From Pimelobacter sp. (lineage in GTDB: Bacteria > Actinomycetota > Actinomycetes > Propionibacteriales > Nocardioidaceae): a DNA stretch of 64,000 nt. Every line of letters starts with the position of its first letter. Positions within the stretch are counted from its first letter, which is position 1. Shown here in pieces: positions 1 to 8,624 of this stretch. The DNA is taken from positions 20,344 through 84,343 of the forward strand of contig NZZG01000084.1 of the NCBI GenBank assembly GCA_002698575.1, given 5' to 3'. Below the pieces are notes generated by a model, which was given only the letters and a program-made list of their open reading frames with translations, was not told the DNA's origin and ran no database searches. Both the position numbers and the translations under genes were made by a program.

Positions 1-1
1 G

Positions 2-157
2 GGCGCGCTGGCGGTCAGCGCCGGGCCTCAGCGCACCATCATGGGATGGGCGTTGCGTCGCCGCGCGGGCACACCGCAGGCCCGGGCCGCGCAGGCCGCC
101 GGTGCCCCGGTCGAGGGGGAGCCGGGTGAGGCGTCTCACGATGCCGACCCGGGGTGA
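2..157 (+). CDS. glmU: GlmU, C-terminal end (partial, runs off the left edge)
   Basis: Only the last 51 codons are present. The stretch GALAVSAGPQRTIMGW followed by an Arg/Ala-rich tail is the characteristic end of actinobacterial GlmU, the bifunctional glucosamine-1-phosphate acetyltransferase and N-acetylglucosamine-1-phosphate uridylyltransferase that makes UDP-GlcNAc for peptidoglycan. The visible part lies just after the left-handed beta-helix acetyltransferase domain; the catalytic residues are outside the window. The short acidic tail (EGEPGEASHDADPG) is variable in the family. The stop is 72 nt before prs, the usual actinobacterial glmU-prs order, so the two may be co-transcribed. Confidence 0.85.
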   Translation, partial: GALAVSAGPQRTIMGWALRRRAGTPQARAAQAAGAPVEGEPGEASHDADPG

Positions 158-229
158 CGCGCGCCGCGACACATGGGCGAGACTGACCGGTGCATCGAGC
201 CACACCCAGCAACCACCCAGGAGCAGCGC

Positions 230-1210
230 GTGACGGGCATCCAGAAGACCACCGAGAAGAACCTCATGGTCTTCACCGGACGGGCCCACCCCACCCTGGC
301 GACCGAGGTGAGCGACCTCCTCGGCACCCCGCTGGTGCCGACCTCGGCCTACGAGTTCGCCAACTCCGAGATCTACGTGCGCTACGAGGAGTCGGTGCGA
401 GGCTGCGACGCCTTCGTCATCCAGAGCCACACCGCGCCGATCAACGAGTGGATCATGGAGCACCTGATCATGGTCGACGCGCTCAAGCGTGCCTCGGCCA
501 AGCGGATCACGGTCGTGATGCCCTTCTACGGCTACGCGCGCCAGGACAAGAAGCACCGCGGTCGTGAGCCGATCTCGGCGCGGCTGGTCGCCGACCTCTT
601 CAAGACCGCCGGCGCCGACCGGCTCATCTGCGTCGACCTGCACGCCGACCAGATCCAGGGCTTCTTCGACGGCCCGGTCGACCACCTGATGGCGCTCCCG
701 GTCCTGGCCGACTACGTCAAGGGCAAGTACGGCGGACAGGCGCTCGCGGTCGTCTCGCCCGACGCCGGTCGGATCAAGGTCGCCGAGCGCTGGTCGGCCC
801 GCCTCGGCGGCGCCCCACTGGCCTTCATCCACAAGTCGCGCCGGATCGACCGTCCCAACGAGACCGTGGCCAACCGGGTCGTCGGCGACGTGAAGGACCG
901 CATGTGCGTCCTGGTCGACGACATGATCGACACCGGCGGCACCATCGTGAAGGCCGCCGACGCGCTGATGGAGGAGGGCGCGGCCGGCGTCATCATCGCC
1001 GCGACCCACGCCCTGCTCTCCGACCCCGCGGTCGAGCGGCTGAAGAGCTCCCCGGCGACCGAGATCGTGATCACCAACACCTTGCCCCTGGCCGACGACA
1101 AGGAGTTCGACAAGCTCACCACGCTGTCGATCGCCCCCCTGGTGGCCAGGGCGATCCGCGAGGTGTTCGAGGACGGTTCGGTCACCTCGATGTTCGACGG
1201 CCACGCGTAG
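230..1210 (+). CDS. prs: Ribose-phosphate pyrophosphokinase (PRPP synthase)
   Basis: A 326-residue cytoplasmic enzyme that transfers pyrophosphate from ATP to ribose 5-phosphate, giving PRPP for nucleotide, His, Trp and NAD synthesis. In sequence order it shows the N-terminal block EKNLMVFTGRAHPTLA, the flexible-loop region YARQDKKHRGREPISA, the metal/ribose-phosphate segment VDLHADQIQGFF, and the PRPP loop VLVDDMIDTGGTI. Length fits the family (about 315-330). I chose the GTG at 230 because AGGAGC lies 5 nt upstream and it gives the usual actinobacterial N terminus (MTGIQKTTEKN); an in-frame ATG at 173 would add 19 residues unlike the family. It follows glmU, the usual neighbour. Confidence 0.95.
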   Translation: MTGIQKTTEKNLMVFTGRAHPTLATEVSDLLGTPLVPTSAYEFANSEIYVRYEESVRGCDAFVIQSHTAPINEWIMEHLIMVDALKRASAKRITVVMPFYGYARQDKKHRGREPISARLVADLFKTAGADRLICVDLHADQIQGFFDGPVDHLMALPVLADYVKGKYGGQALAVVSPDAGRIKVAERWSARLGGAPLAFIHKSRRIDRPNETVANRVVGDVKDRMCVLVDDMIDTGGTIVKAADALMEEGAAGVIIAATHALLSDPAVERLKSSPATEIVITNTLPLADDKEFDKLTTLSIAPLVARAIREVFEDGSVTSMFDGHA

Positions 1211-1276
1211 TCCCGGTTAAATTTCCCCCTGGTCCAGACCGGTGGGTTACCCTCCTCGCGGCTTGGGTAGAGGGCC

Positions 1277-1301
1277 CCTGCGCGCGCAGGCGGACCGCCT
1301 G
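1277..1301. other. Two overlapping palindromes after prs
   Basis: A 14-nt perfect palindrome (CCTGCGCGCGCAGG, 1277-1290) shares its last four bases with a second one (CAGGCGGACCGCCTG, 1287-1301). The two hairpins cannot form together. The site lies in the 133-nt gap between prs and the next gene. No T-run follows, so it could be a weak terminator, an attenuator-like switch, a protein site, or chance in GC-rich sequence. Confidence 0.25.
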
Positions 1302-1343
1302 ACGCCGAGCAGTCGTCGCGTCGATCGGATCGGGATAGTGAGC

Positions 1344-4265
1344 ATGGGGTCGGACAACCGCCACAAGCACGTCAAGGGAGCCCGCGCGGCCACGGGTCGC
1401 TGGGGAGCACGTGGGGGGGTCGCCCTGCTGGCGCTGTTCCTGCTGGCCACGGCGACCATCACGGGCTCTGCCTCGGCGACCGCCGGGCGGGCGCCGCTGG
1501 GCCTGTCCGCGGCCGACGACGACCCGCAGCGCGTCCTGCAGTCGGTGTCGGTCGGGGTGGGACCGGACGGGAGCATCACCGGCATCGACTCCACGAGCAT
1601 CAGCAAGACCGACTCCTCGGACCTGACGACCGACGACGAGACGTTCGACCCCGCGTCGGTGGCCGGTGACCTCCCGGTGCGGATCCTGACGTCGTACCGC
1701 CTGGGCGACCGCTCGGGCACCGACCTCAGCGAGATCGTCGGCGAGAGCGGTCGGGTGGAGATCGAGGTGGTCGTCCAGAACACCACGGTGCGTCCGCAGA
1801 AGCTCACCTACGACGTCGACTCCACCGAGCGCAGCCAGTTCGCCCTCGTCGGCGCCCCGCTGACGGTCGTGGCGACCGCCGACCTCGGCGACAACGGCCT
1901 GACCCGGGTGGTGACCGACGACGGTGGCAACGCCGCCTCCGAGGCGGCGACCAACGGCGTGCTGAGCCGCGGCGAGGACAACAGGGTCAAGGTGCAGTGG
2001 GCGAGCCTGCTCGCCCCACCGCGACTGAGCCCGAGCGCGACGTTCCGCCTGGTGCAGGAGACCGAGGGCTTCGAGGTCCCCACGTTCGACGTCAACGTCC
2101 AGCCCGGGCTGGTCACCGACACCTCGGTGCAGAACCTCCTCGAGTCCGCCTTCTCCGACGAGGCCGGCAGCACGCTGCGGCTCGAGGGCCGCACGATCGC
2201 GCTCATCGGCCAGGTGACCGGGGCGCTCGAGGTCGCCTCCAACGGGCTCTCCGACATCGAGCAGCTGCTCGACACCTCGGCGCGCACGATCGGGCAGCGC
2301 ACGATCACCGACCTGACCGGCAGCTCCGACCGGATCACCACCGAGCTCAGCGGGCTCGCCAAGGACCTCGGCACCCTCAACGACGACATCGACTCCCAGC
2401 TCAAGACCACGCAGTCCTCGACGCTGAGCCAGCTGGAGAACACCGTCGAGGCGATCAAGAAGCGCCTCGGTGACCCGACCTCGACCCCCGAGCCGAAGCC
2501 GATCAAGGTCACCGACTGCGCGTTCGACTTCACCGACAGACTCTTCGGCTCCGACGCCACCGTCTTCGCCCAGCTGCTGCGGGTCAAGGCCCAGCTGACC
2601 GCGATCGGCGGAGCCTCGCAGAAGTGCGCCGGGCTGCTGGCCGAGGACCTGCGCGAGGCGATCGGCTCCACCGATCCCGACTACGAGTGCGCTCCGGCCT
2701 CCGAGGCCCTGATCTGCGCCCTGGGCCAGACCAGCCAGAGCATCAGCCAGAAGGCCGTCGACCTCTCCACGGTCGGCACGAACGTCGCCGACCGCTTCGA
2801 GGCCGAGCGCCTCCTGGACGTCCGCTCGGGGGTCGACGACCTCAACGAGACCGTCGACGGCCTGCAGGACACCGCACGGAACCTCGCCAACGGCAGCTCC
2901 TCGCTCGACCCGTTCCTCGAGCGTCTCGGGGAGCTGCAGGCGGGGCTGACCGACCTGCAGGCGGCCCTGCAGCCGGGCTCGTCCAACGGCATCCCTGCCC
3001 AGCTCGCGGCGATCAACACCCAGGCGCGCATCGCCCAGGGTGCCCTCGGCTCCGGCGCCGGTGGTGGCTCGGTGAGCCAGCAGGCCCAGGACGCTGCCGC
3101 GCGGGCGTGCGACATCGCCGATCCCGTGCCGGCCGCCCCACGCCCGGTCGACGAAGCAGGCGCCACGGAGCAGACCGACCCCCCGCCCACGCCGACCGTC
3201 GACCTGCGCGAGGAGGTCAGCGCGCTCCTGGTCGGGCGCACCTGCGCCGGCGGCAACACCGACGTCCCGAGCGGGTACGGCGGCCTCTCGGTCGCCGAGC
3301 GGGCCGAGTCGGCGCTCGGTGCGATCAACGAGATGATCGACCTCTCCGACCTCTCCGACCCCGCCAACCCGGTCAACCAGCAGCTCAGTGACCTGCGGCT
3401 GTCGGTCGGTGACCTGCTCACCCTGGTGATCGGTCTGATCACCGACGACGGTGCGGGTCTCAAGGGCCGCGTCAAGCAGCTCGCCGAGCGCCTCGACGCC
3501 CTCGGCGTCGGCCTCGACACGCTGCCGAGCGGTACGGCGTGCCCCGCGGACACCGAGGACGACGAGGACGCGCTGACCGCGCTCAACCGATCCTTCGGCC
3601 GGCTCTACTGCAAGCAGGTCGGGCTGGAGAGCTACATCGCCAACCAGTTCAGCAACGCCGGCACCGTCCTCGGCGACGTGCAGCAGGACCTGGCGGACGG
3701 CCAGGAGGACGCCGACTCGGCTCGGCAGTCTGCCCAGGACACCGTGGACGACACCACCGAGCAGCTGAGCAAGCGCCTGGACAAGGCCGGCAACGCGCTG
3801 CGGAGCAAGGGTGCCAAGGAGATCGCCGCGCAACGGCGTCGTCTGGACACCGAGGTCAAGACGGTCACCCAGCTGCTCAGCGACAACATCAAGAGCGCGG
3901 TGTCGCTCATCGACAGCCGCGTGCGTACCGCCAACGGCAACCTCGGGGAGTCGCAGCAGCGTCTGGTGAGCGACCTGGCCCGCGTGCTGACCGACATCGG
4001 CAGCCGCGACGGCTCCGGGCTGCTCGGAGCCCTGGCCAGCGGCGCGAGCGAGACGAGCCTGGCCAACGAGTCGATCGTGCGCGTCAGCAACACCGCCAGT
4101 GCGTTCCGCAACCTGCGCAGCGCAGCCATGGAGGACACCCTCCTCCAGCAGGCCCAGCTCGCGCGCTCCTTGGAGCTGCAGCAGGAGCTGCCCGCCTTCG
4201 GTCTCGAGCTGCCCGCGGGCAGCCGGTACGTGTCGGTCTTCTCCTTCCACGTGGGTCAGCGGTGA
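1344..4265 (+). CDS. Large exported coiled-coil protein of unknown function
   Basis: I do not recognise a named family. The 973-residue protein has a basic N terminus, a hydrophobic core at about residues 25-39 (VALLALFLLATATIT) and a likely signal-peptidase site near Ala47. An early beta-rich part (about 55-270) is followed by long helical, heptad-like stretches with many Leu/Gln/Asp repeats (for example QLSDLRLSVGDLLTLV), and a Pro-rich spacer around 595-625. A few Cys pairs are scattered through it. The organisation recalls the extracellular part of YhgE/Pip-type proteins, but no second membrane anchor is visible at the C terminus. ATG 1344 is chosen because GGGA lies 8 nt upstream; GTG 1338 is possible. 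Its stop overlaps the next start (GTGA), so it is coupled to the lipoprotein gene. Confidence 0.7.
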   Translation: MGSDNRHKHVKGARAATGRWGARGGVALLALFLLATATITGSASATAGRAPLGLSAADDDPQRVLQSVSVGVGPDGSITGIDSTSISKTDSSDLTTDDETFDPASVAGDLPVRILTSYRLGDRSGTDLSEIVGESGRVEIEVVVQNTTVRPQKLTYDVDSTERSQFALVGAPLTVVATADLGDNGLTRVVTDDGGNAASEAATNGVLSRGEDNRVKVQWASLLAPPRLSPSATFRLVQETEGFEVPTFDVNVQPGLVTDTSVQNLLESAFSDEAGSTLRLEGRTIALIGQVTGALEVASNGLSDIEQLLDTSARTIGQRTITDLTGSSDRITTELSGLAKDLGTLNDDIDSQLKTTQSSTLSQLENTVEAIKKRLGDPTSTPEPKPIKVTDCAFDFTDRLFGSDATVFAQLLRVKAQLTAIGGASQKCAGLLAEDLREAIGSTDPDYECAPASEALICALGQTSQSISQKAVDLSTVGTNVADRFEAERLLDVRSGVDDLNETVDGLQDTARNLANGSSSLDPFLERLGELQAGLTDLQAALQPGSSNGIPAQLAAINTQARIAQGALGSGAGGGSVSQQAQDAAARACDIADPVPAAPRPVDEAGATEQTDPPPTPTVDLREEVSALLVGRTCAGGNTDVPSGYGGLSVAERAESALGAINEMIDLSDLSDPANPVNQQLSDLRLSVGDLLTLVIGLITDDGAGLKGRVKQLAERLDALGVGLDTLPSGTACPADTEDDEDALTALNRSFGRLYCKQVGLESYIANQFSNAGTVLGDVQQDLADGQEDADSARQSAQDTVDDTTEQLSKRLDKAGNALRSKGAKEIAAQRRRLDTEVKTVTQLLSDNIKSAVSLIDSRVRTANGNLGESQQRLVSDLARVLTDIGSRDGSGLLGALASGASETSLANESIVRVSNTASAFRNLRSAAMEDTLLQQAQLARSLELQQELPAFGLELPAGSRYVSVFSFHVGQR

Positions 4266-5584
4266 CGCGGGCCCGGCGACGCGACGCGACCAGGAGCGCC
4301 CGGGGACGACTCGTCGTGGCCGTGAGCGTCGCGGGCCTGGCCCTCGCGGGTTGCTCGGGCTCCGACGACGAGCCCGGCGTCGGCGGGCCGGGTGACGGCT
4401 CGGCGATCTCCCCCCAGCCGGTGGGCGTCGCCAACGCCGGCACCGCGCAGGCTCCGCTGCGGATCGGGGTCGTGGTCTCGCTGACCTCGGATCCGGGTCA
4501 GGGCCAGGACTGGCTCGACGGGGCGGAGGGTGCCCGCGTCGCCGAATACCGCCTCGACCAGGGCGGCGGTGCCGTGGACCTGGAGGTGCTCGACGACCAG
4601 GGCACGGCCAACGGCGCCATCACCGCGGTCGAGCAGCTCGTGGAGTCCGGGGTCGCCGGCATCGTGCTGGCCACCTCCGGCGACCACGTCCAAGGAGCGC
4701 TGGAGTCCTCGGCGGCCTCCGAGACGGCCGTGCTGCTGCCCTACTACCGGGGTCCGGGCGAGCTGCCCGCCAACGCGTTCCGGACCGCGCCGACCCAGGG
4801 CGACGTCGACACCGCGTTGCTCGCCGCGCTCGGTGAGCAGGGTCTCGACAAGCCCTTCGTGCTGACCGCCGACGGTCTCTCGGCCGACGGTGTCGGCTCC
4901 GCCGATGCGCTGGCCTACCGCGGGAACAACGTCGAGAAGCTCGCCCGTCGGATCACCGTCGCGCGCGCCAACGGCAGGATCGACTCGGTCGTCATCGCCG
5001 CGGCGGCGGCGACCCAGGCCGAGATCGTCAGCGCCCTGCGCGGCCGGTTGGAGGACCTGCCGATCGTGCTCACGCCCGAGGCCCAGACCCCGACCTTCGC
5101 CGCGACGCTGGACACCTCCGCGGGGACCATCGCCTCGCGCTTCGCCAGCGCCGGGGTGGATGCCTCCGACGCGACCACGATGACCAGCAGCGCGGCCGCG
5201 GACGCCGTGGCCGCCTACTTCGCCGCGCTCCGCCTCGCCGCCGGTGACGACGAGGTCACCGACCTCTTCGGGGACGGGGCCTTCGTCGACGCCGCCGGGG
5301 AGGCCGACATCGCGAGTCATGACGCCGTGATCGCGGTCGCCGCGGCCGCGGCCGCAGCGGGATCGCTCGAGCCCGCGGACGTGCTCGGGTCGCTCGACGG
5401 GCTGACGGTCTCGGCCGGGGACGGCCTCGCCGGCCCCGACCTCGACTTCTCGGACTCCGACACGCTGGCCGGCTCCGCCGTCGTACCGTTGCTCGCGACG
5501 GTGCAGGATCCGGGTGTGCGACCGCCGGTCGCCGACGGTGACGCGCGGCTGTTCTGGTTCGCGCTCGACACCGGGTCCAGCTGA
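4262..5584 (+). CDS. Substrate-binding-protein-like lipoprotein (type 1 periplasmic-binding fold)
   Basis: A 440-residue lipoprotein. The N terminus is basic, with a hydrophobic stretch ending in the lipobox LALAGC (Cys31), so it is probably diacylglyceryl-modified and tethered outside the membrane. A Ser/Asp/Gly linker precedes a region resembling branched-chain amino-acid ABC binding proteins (LivJ-like): LRIGVVVSLTSDPGQGQDW at the start of the fold, then DGAEGARVAEYRLDQGGG and VAGIVLATSGDHVQGALESS. No permease or ATPase gene is nearby, so this may be a sensor or accessory subunit rather than a transporter component. The GTG start overlaps the previous stop by 4 nt. The next gene, a membrane kinase, begins 29 nt after its stop, which suggests shared signalling. 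Confidence 0.75.
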   Translation: MTRARRRDATRSARGRLVVAVSVAGLALAGCSGSDDEPGVGGPGDGSAISPQPVGVANAGTAQAPLRIGVVVSLTSDPGQGQDWLDGAEGARVAEYRLDQGGGAVDLEVLDDQGTANGAITAVEQLVESGVAGIVLATSGDHVQGALESSAASETAVLLPYYRGPGELPANAFRTAPTQGDVDTALLAALGEQGLDKPFVLTADGLSADGVGSADALAYRGNNVEKLARRITVARANGRIDSVVIAAAAATQAEIVSALRGRLEDLPIVLTPEAQTPTFAATLDTSAGTIASRFASAGVDASDATTMTSSAAADAVAAYFAALRLAAGDDEVTDLFGDGAFVDAAGEADIASHDAVIAVAAAAAAAGSLEPADVLGSLDGLTVSAGDGLAGPDLDFSDSDTLAGSAVVPLLATVQDPGVRPPVADGDARLFWFALDTGSS

Positions 5585-5613
5585 CGGTCGAGGTCGCCTG
5601 AAAGAGGTGTTGC

Positions 5614-7659
5614 GTGGAGGGCCCCAACGCACTGGGGAGCCGCTACGAGCTCGAGGAGAAGCTCGGGGTCGGCGCCATGGGCGAGGTCTGGCGCGCCCTG
5701 GACCGACGTAGCGGCCAGCGCGTGGCCGCGAAGGTGCTGCGGGCCGAGTTCGCCCGCGACACCGACATCGTCACCCGCTTCATCCAGGAGCGCTCCATCC
5801 TGATGGGGCTGACCCACCCCAACATCGTCCGCGTCCGCGACCTGGTCGTGGAGGGCGAACGCCTTGCCATCGTGATGGACCTCGTCGAGGGCGGCGACCT
5901 GCGGCACCACCTGAGGGAGCACGGTCCCATCGCCGCCGACCACGCGGTGCCGCTGGCCTGCGTGGTCCTCGATGCCCTCGACTCCGCGCACCAGTCCGGG
6001 TGCCTGCACCGCGACGTCAAGCCCGACAACGTGCTGCTCGTCGACGGTGACGTCGCCAAGCCCCAGAACCTCCGCCTCTCCGACTTCAGCATCGCCCGGC
6101 TCGCGCACGACTCGACCGTGCAGTCCACCGGTCTGCTCGGCACCCCCAACTACATGCCGCCGGAGCTGTTCCGGGTGGGCCAGTTCAGCGCGGCCTCCGA
6201 CGTCTACGCCACGGGGATCCTGCTCTACGAGATGCTCGGGGGTCGCACCCCGTTCGCCGGCTCCGGAACGGCCCACACCATGGGCAACCGACACGTCTCG
6301 TCCCTGCCTCCCCGCCTGCCCGTCTCGGAGCCGTTGTGGGCCGCGATCGAGCAGATGCTGGCCAAGGACCCGCGCGACCGGTTGCGGGCAGGTGCGACGG
6401 CGCGCCTGCTGCGCGGGCTGCCCAGCGACGCCCTGGGCGCCGACCCGCTCCCGCTCCAGCCCGTGCCGCAGGTGTGGGAGGACGTCGCCCAGACGGTCGT
6501 CCGGCGTCCCGCGCCCGACCCGGGTGACCCGGCGGAGTCGTCGGAGTCGTCGGAGCCGTCGGGCCGGTCGGGGGACGCCGGCGACCTCAGGCGTGTCTCC
6601 GCAGCGCAGCCGACCTGGCCGCAAGGAGCACCGGGCACGGATCCCGGCCCCGGGTCGGCGGCACGGACCACCGAGGGCGGACCCGAGCGCCCGAGTCCCG
6701 CGGCGACGCACGCGCGCCGGCGGGCGAGCGCGCCCACGCGGCCGCGCTGGATCCCGTGGGTGGCCATCGCGGCGGCCCTGGTCCTGCTCGGGGTCGGTGG
6801 CATCGCCTGGGCCACCGCACGGGGCGGGGACACGCCCATCGAGGACCCCACCGACGACCCGGTCGTCCGAGGAGGGGGTGCTGCTGCGACCGCCCAGCTC
6901 ACCGACACCACCTTGCCCCTCGGGCTGACGGTCTCGCGCTCGGCCAGCTACGACCCGGTGGACGGGTCCATCGACCTGACCATCGCCTACTCCGCCTCGA
7001 CCGCCCCCCTGACCGGCCCGTTCCTCGAGGTCTTCCCCCCGGCTGCCGACGGGTCGGGCTGCCCGCTGGCCGCGTGGGAGGGCCGCCAGCAGCAGCGCGC
7101 GTCCACCACGTCCTCGGGGGTGCGCAGCGAGTGCGCCGCCTATGTCGTCGACGTCCCGGCGCTGCCCGCCCAGGGACGCCAGGAGGTCGGCGTCGTCGTC
7201 TCGGGAGCCGGGCTCGACATGGCGGAGGACCCCGGCGCCCTGCAGGACTGGCTGCAGGACGTGTCCGCGGCCACCACCCTGGCCCTGGCGGGAGAGAGCG
7301 TGCGCGACGACCAGTTCCCCGCCCAGCGGGTGACCGGGGTGTGGCTCGAGGCCTCGCCGTTCAGCGTGCGGCTGCGCGAGGAGATCCGGGTCGAGGTCGG
7401 TCCGCAGTTCGTGACCGGGGAACGGGGACCCGCCTTCTTCGACAGCTTCACGACCTCGGGTGCCCCGTCGGGCTTCCTCCGACAGATCGCGGGCGGGTAC
7501 GACGGCATCCGGCTGAGCGCGTGCCCGGCGGTCAAGATCACCGCGCAGAACCAGGTCAGCGGCCTGGTGGGCGGGGGACGCAGCTGCGCGATCGAGGTCG
7601 AGGTCGGCAAGCTCCTCGTCGCCGAGGACACGGTGAGAGTCACCGGCGCCGGCAGCTGA
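5614..7659 (+). CDS. Transmembrane Ser/Thr protein kinase with an extracellular domain
   Basis: A 681-residue PknB-like (Hanks-type) kinase. The kinase domain covers about residues 10-275: glycine loop GVGAMGEV, ATP Lys40 (VAAK), catalytic Asp134 (HRDVKPDN), metal Asp157, then GTPNYMPPE and SDVYATGILLYEM. The usual DFG is DFS (Asp157-Phe158-Ser159), which is uncommon but keeps the essential Asp. A Ser/Pro/Glu-rich juxtamembrane linker follows, then one membrane helix at about 379-402, then about 270 extracellular residues with a few Cys and no PASTA repeats. The GTG start has AAAGAGG 6 nt upstream. It probably senses an envelope signal, perhaps with the two exported proteins encoded upstream; that partnership is inferred from position only. 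Confidence 0.9.
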   Translation: MEGPNALGSRYELEEKLGVGAMGEVWRALDRRSGQRVAAKVLRAEFARDTDIVTRFIQERSILMGLTHPNIVRVRDLVVEGERLAIVMDLVEGGDLRHHLREHGPIAADHAVPLACVVLDALDSAHQSGCLHRDVKPDNVLLVDGDVAKPQNLRLSDFSIARLAHDSTVQSTGLLGTPNYMPPELFRVGQFSAASDVYATGILLYEMLGGRTPFAGSGTAHTMGNRHVSSLPPRLPVSEPLWAAIEQMLAKDPRDRLRAGATARLLRGLPSDALGADPLPLQPVPQVWEDVAQTVVRRPAPDPGDPAESSESSEPSGRSGDAGDLRRVSAAQPTWPQGAPGTDPGPGSAARTTEGGPERPSPAATHARRRASAPTRPRWIPWVAIAAALVLLGVGGIAWATARGGDTPIEDPTDDPVVRGGGAAATAQLTDTTLPLGLTVSRSASYDPVDGSIDLTIAYSASTAPLTGPFLEVFPPAADGSGCPLAAWEGRQQQRASTTSSGVRSECAAYVVDVPALPAQGRQEVGVVVSGAGLDMAEDPGALQDWLQDVSAATTLALAGESVRDDQFPAQRVTGVWLEASPFSVRLREEIRVEVGPQFVTGERGPAFFDSFTTSGAPSGFLRQIAGGYDGIRLSACPAVKITAQNQVSGLVGGGRSCAIEVEVGKLLVAEDTVRVTGAGS

Positions 7660-7714
7660 CGAGCCCGCCGCACGCGTCAACCCGGGCGCACCAGCGCACC
7701 GTCGCGTCCAGCGA

Positions 7715-7744
7715 TTCGCGCTGCGTGGCCAGGCCGTCTAGGAT
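7715..7744 (+). promoter_or_regulatory. Possible promoter for rplY
   Basis: TTCGCG (7715-7720) and TAGGAT (7739-7744) are separated by 18 nt. The -10 is a good actinobacterial hexamer; the -35 matches at only three positions. It would give a leader of about 140 nt that includes the hairpin at 7813-7834. Confidence 0.4.
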
Positions 7745-7812
7745 CGCCAGGTTGCCTCGGCGAGGGAGCGGTTGCTCCGTGATCGACAGGGCCGGCTGAC
7801 CAGTACGTGTGG

Positions 7813-7834
7813 ACGCCGCGCTGTCGCGCGGCGT
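7813..7834 (+). terminator. Perfect hairpin before rplY: terminator or attenuator
   Basis: A perfect 9-bp stem (ACGCCGCGC / GCGCGGCGT) closes a TGTC loop and is followed by TCTGTGTTT. It could end transcription from the kinase gene. Because it lies downstream of the likely rplY promoter, it could also work as an attenuator in the L25 leader. The sequence does not decide between these. Confidence 0.5.
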
Positions 7835-7894
7835 TCTGTGTTTCCGCCGGTGGCCCCATGCCGTTGACGAGCACAACCCACGAGGAGACACACC

Positions 7895-8551
7895 ATGGCT
7901 GCCGAGAAGATCCAGGCCGAGACCCGCACCGAGTTCGGCAAGGGCGCCGCGCGCCGGATCCGACGCGACGACAAGGTGCCCGCCGTGGTCTACGGCCACG
8001 GCAAGGAGCCGCTCCACCTGACCCTGCCGGGTCACGACACGATGATGGCCCTCAAGCACGGTGGCGCCAACGCCCTGCTCGACCTGGACATCGACGGATC
8101 CTCGCAGCTCGCCCTGACCAAGCAGATCCAGATCGACCCGATCCGCCGCACGCTCGAGCACATCGACTTCGTGGCCGTCACCAAGGGCGAGAAGGTCACC
8201 GTCGAGGTCCCCGTGCACCTCAACGGCGATGCCGCCCGCGACACCCTGGTCGTCGTGGGCACCTCGACGATCCAGCTCGAGGCCGAGGCGACCAACATCC
8301 CCGAGTACGTCGAGGTCTCGATCGAGGGCCTCGAGGCCGGCACCCAGATCCTCGCCTCCGACCTCACGCTCCTCGAGGGCTCGGTCCTGCTCCTGGACCC
8401 CGAGACCCTGATCGTCAACGTGACCGAGCAGGTCAGTGCCGAGGAGCTCGAGGCCGAGCTCGAGTCCGCCGAGGCCGAGGCCGGCATCGAGCGCGACGAG
8501 TCCGACGAGGAGTCCGGCGAGGGCGAGAGCGCCGAGACCCCCGACGAGTGA
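7895..8551 (+). CDS. rplY: 50S ribosomal protein L25/general stress protein Ctc
   Basis: A 218-residue long-form L25 (Ctc family) that binds 5S rRNA in the large subunit. The N-terminal L25 domain (about 1-95) includes RTEFGKGAARRIRRDDKVPA and VVYGHGKEP. The C-terminal TL5/CTC beta domain (about 96-185) includes VPVHLNGDA and ends in an acidic tail rich in Glu/Asp/Ser. ATG 7895 has GAGGAG about 8 nt upstream. It sits directly before pth, a very common actinobacterial pairing that links ribosome function to recycling of peptidyl-tRNA. Confidence 0.95.
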   Translation: MAAEKIQAETRTEFGKGAARRIRRDDKVPAVVYGHGKEPLHLTLPGHDTMMALKHGGANALLDLDIDGSSQLALTKQIQIDPIRRTLEHIDFVAVTKGEKVTVEVPVHLNGDAARDTLVVVGTSTIQLEAEATNIPEYVEVSIEGLEAGTQILASDLTLLEGSVLLLDPETLIVNVTEQVSAEELEAELESAEAEAGIERDESDEESGEGESAETPDE

Positions 8552-8624
8552 TCGGGTCGTGATCGGCGCGCGGCTCAGGTGGTTCCTGGGCCGCCTGGTC
8601 TCACCCGTTCACGAGGAGCAGGAC

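Noticed and set aside
1182-4250. Open minus-strand frame of about 1000 codons opposite the exported coiled-coil gene
   Set aside because: It mirrors the codon bias of the plus-strand gene, has no family-like blocks, and its residues are the His/Arg/Val/Gly mix typical of antisense GC-rich frames.
4262-5584. Assignment as a branched-chain amino-acid transporter component
   Set aside because: No permease or ATPase genes nearby; only the binding-protein-like fold can be supported.
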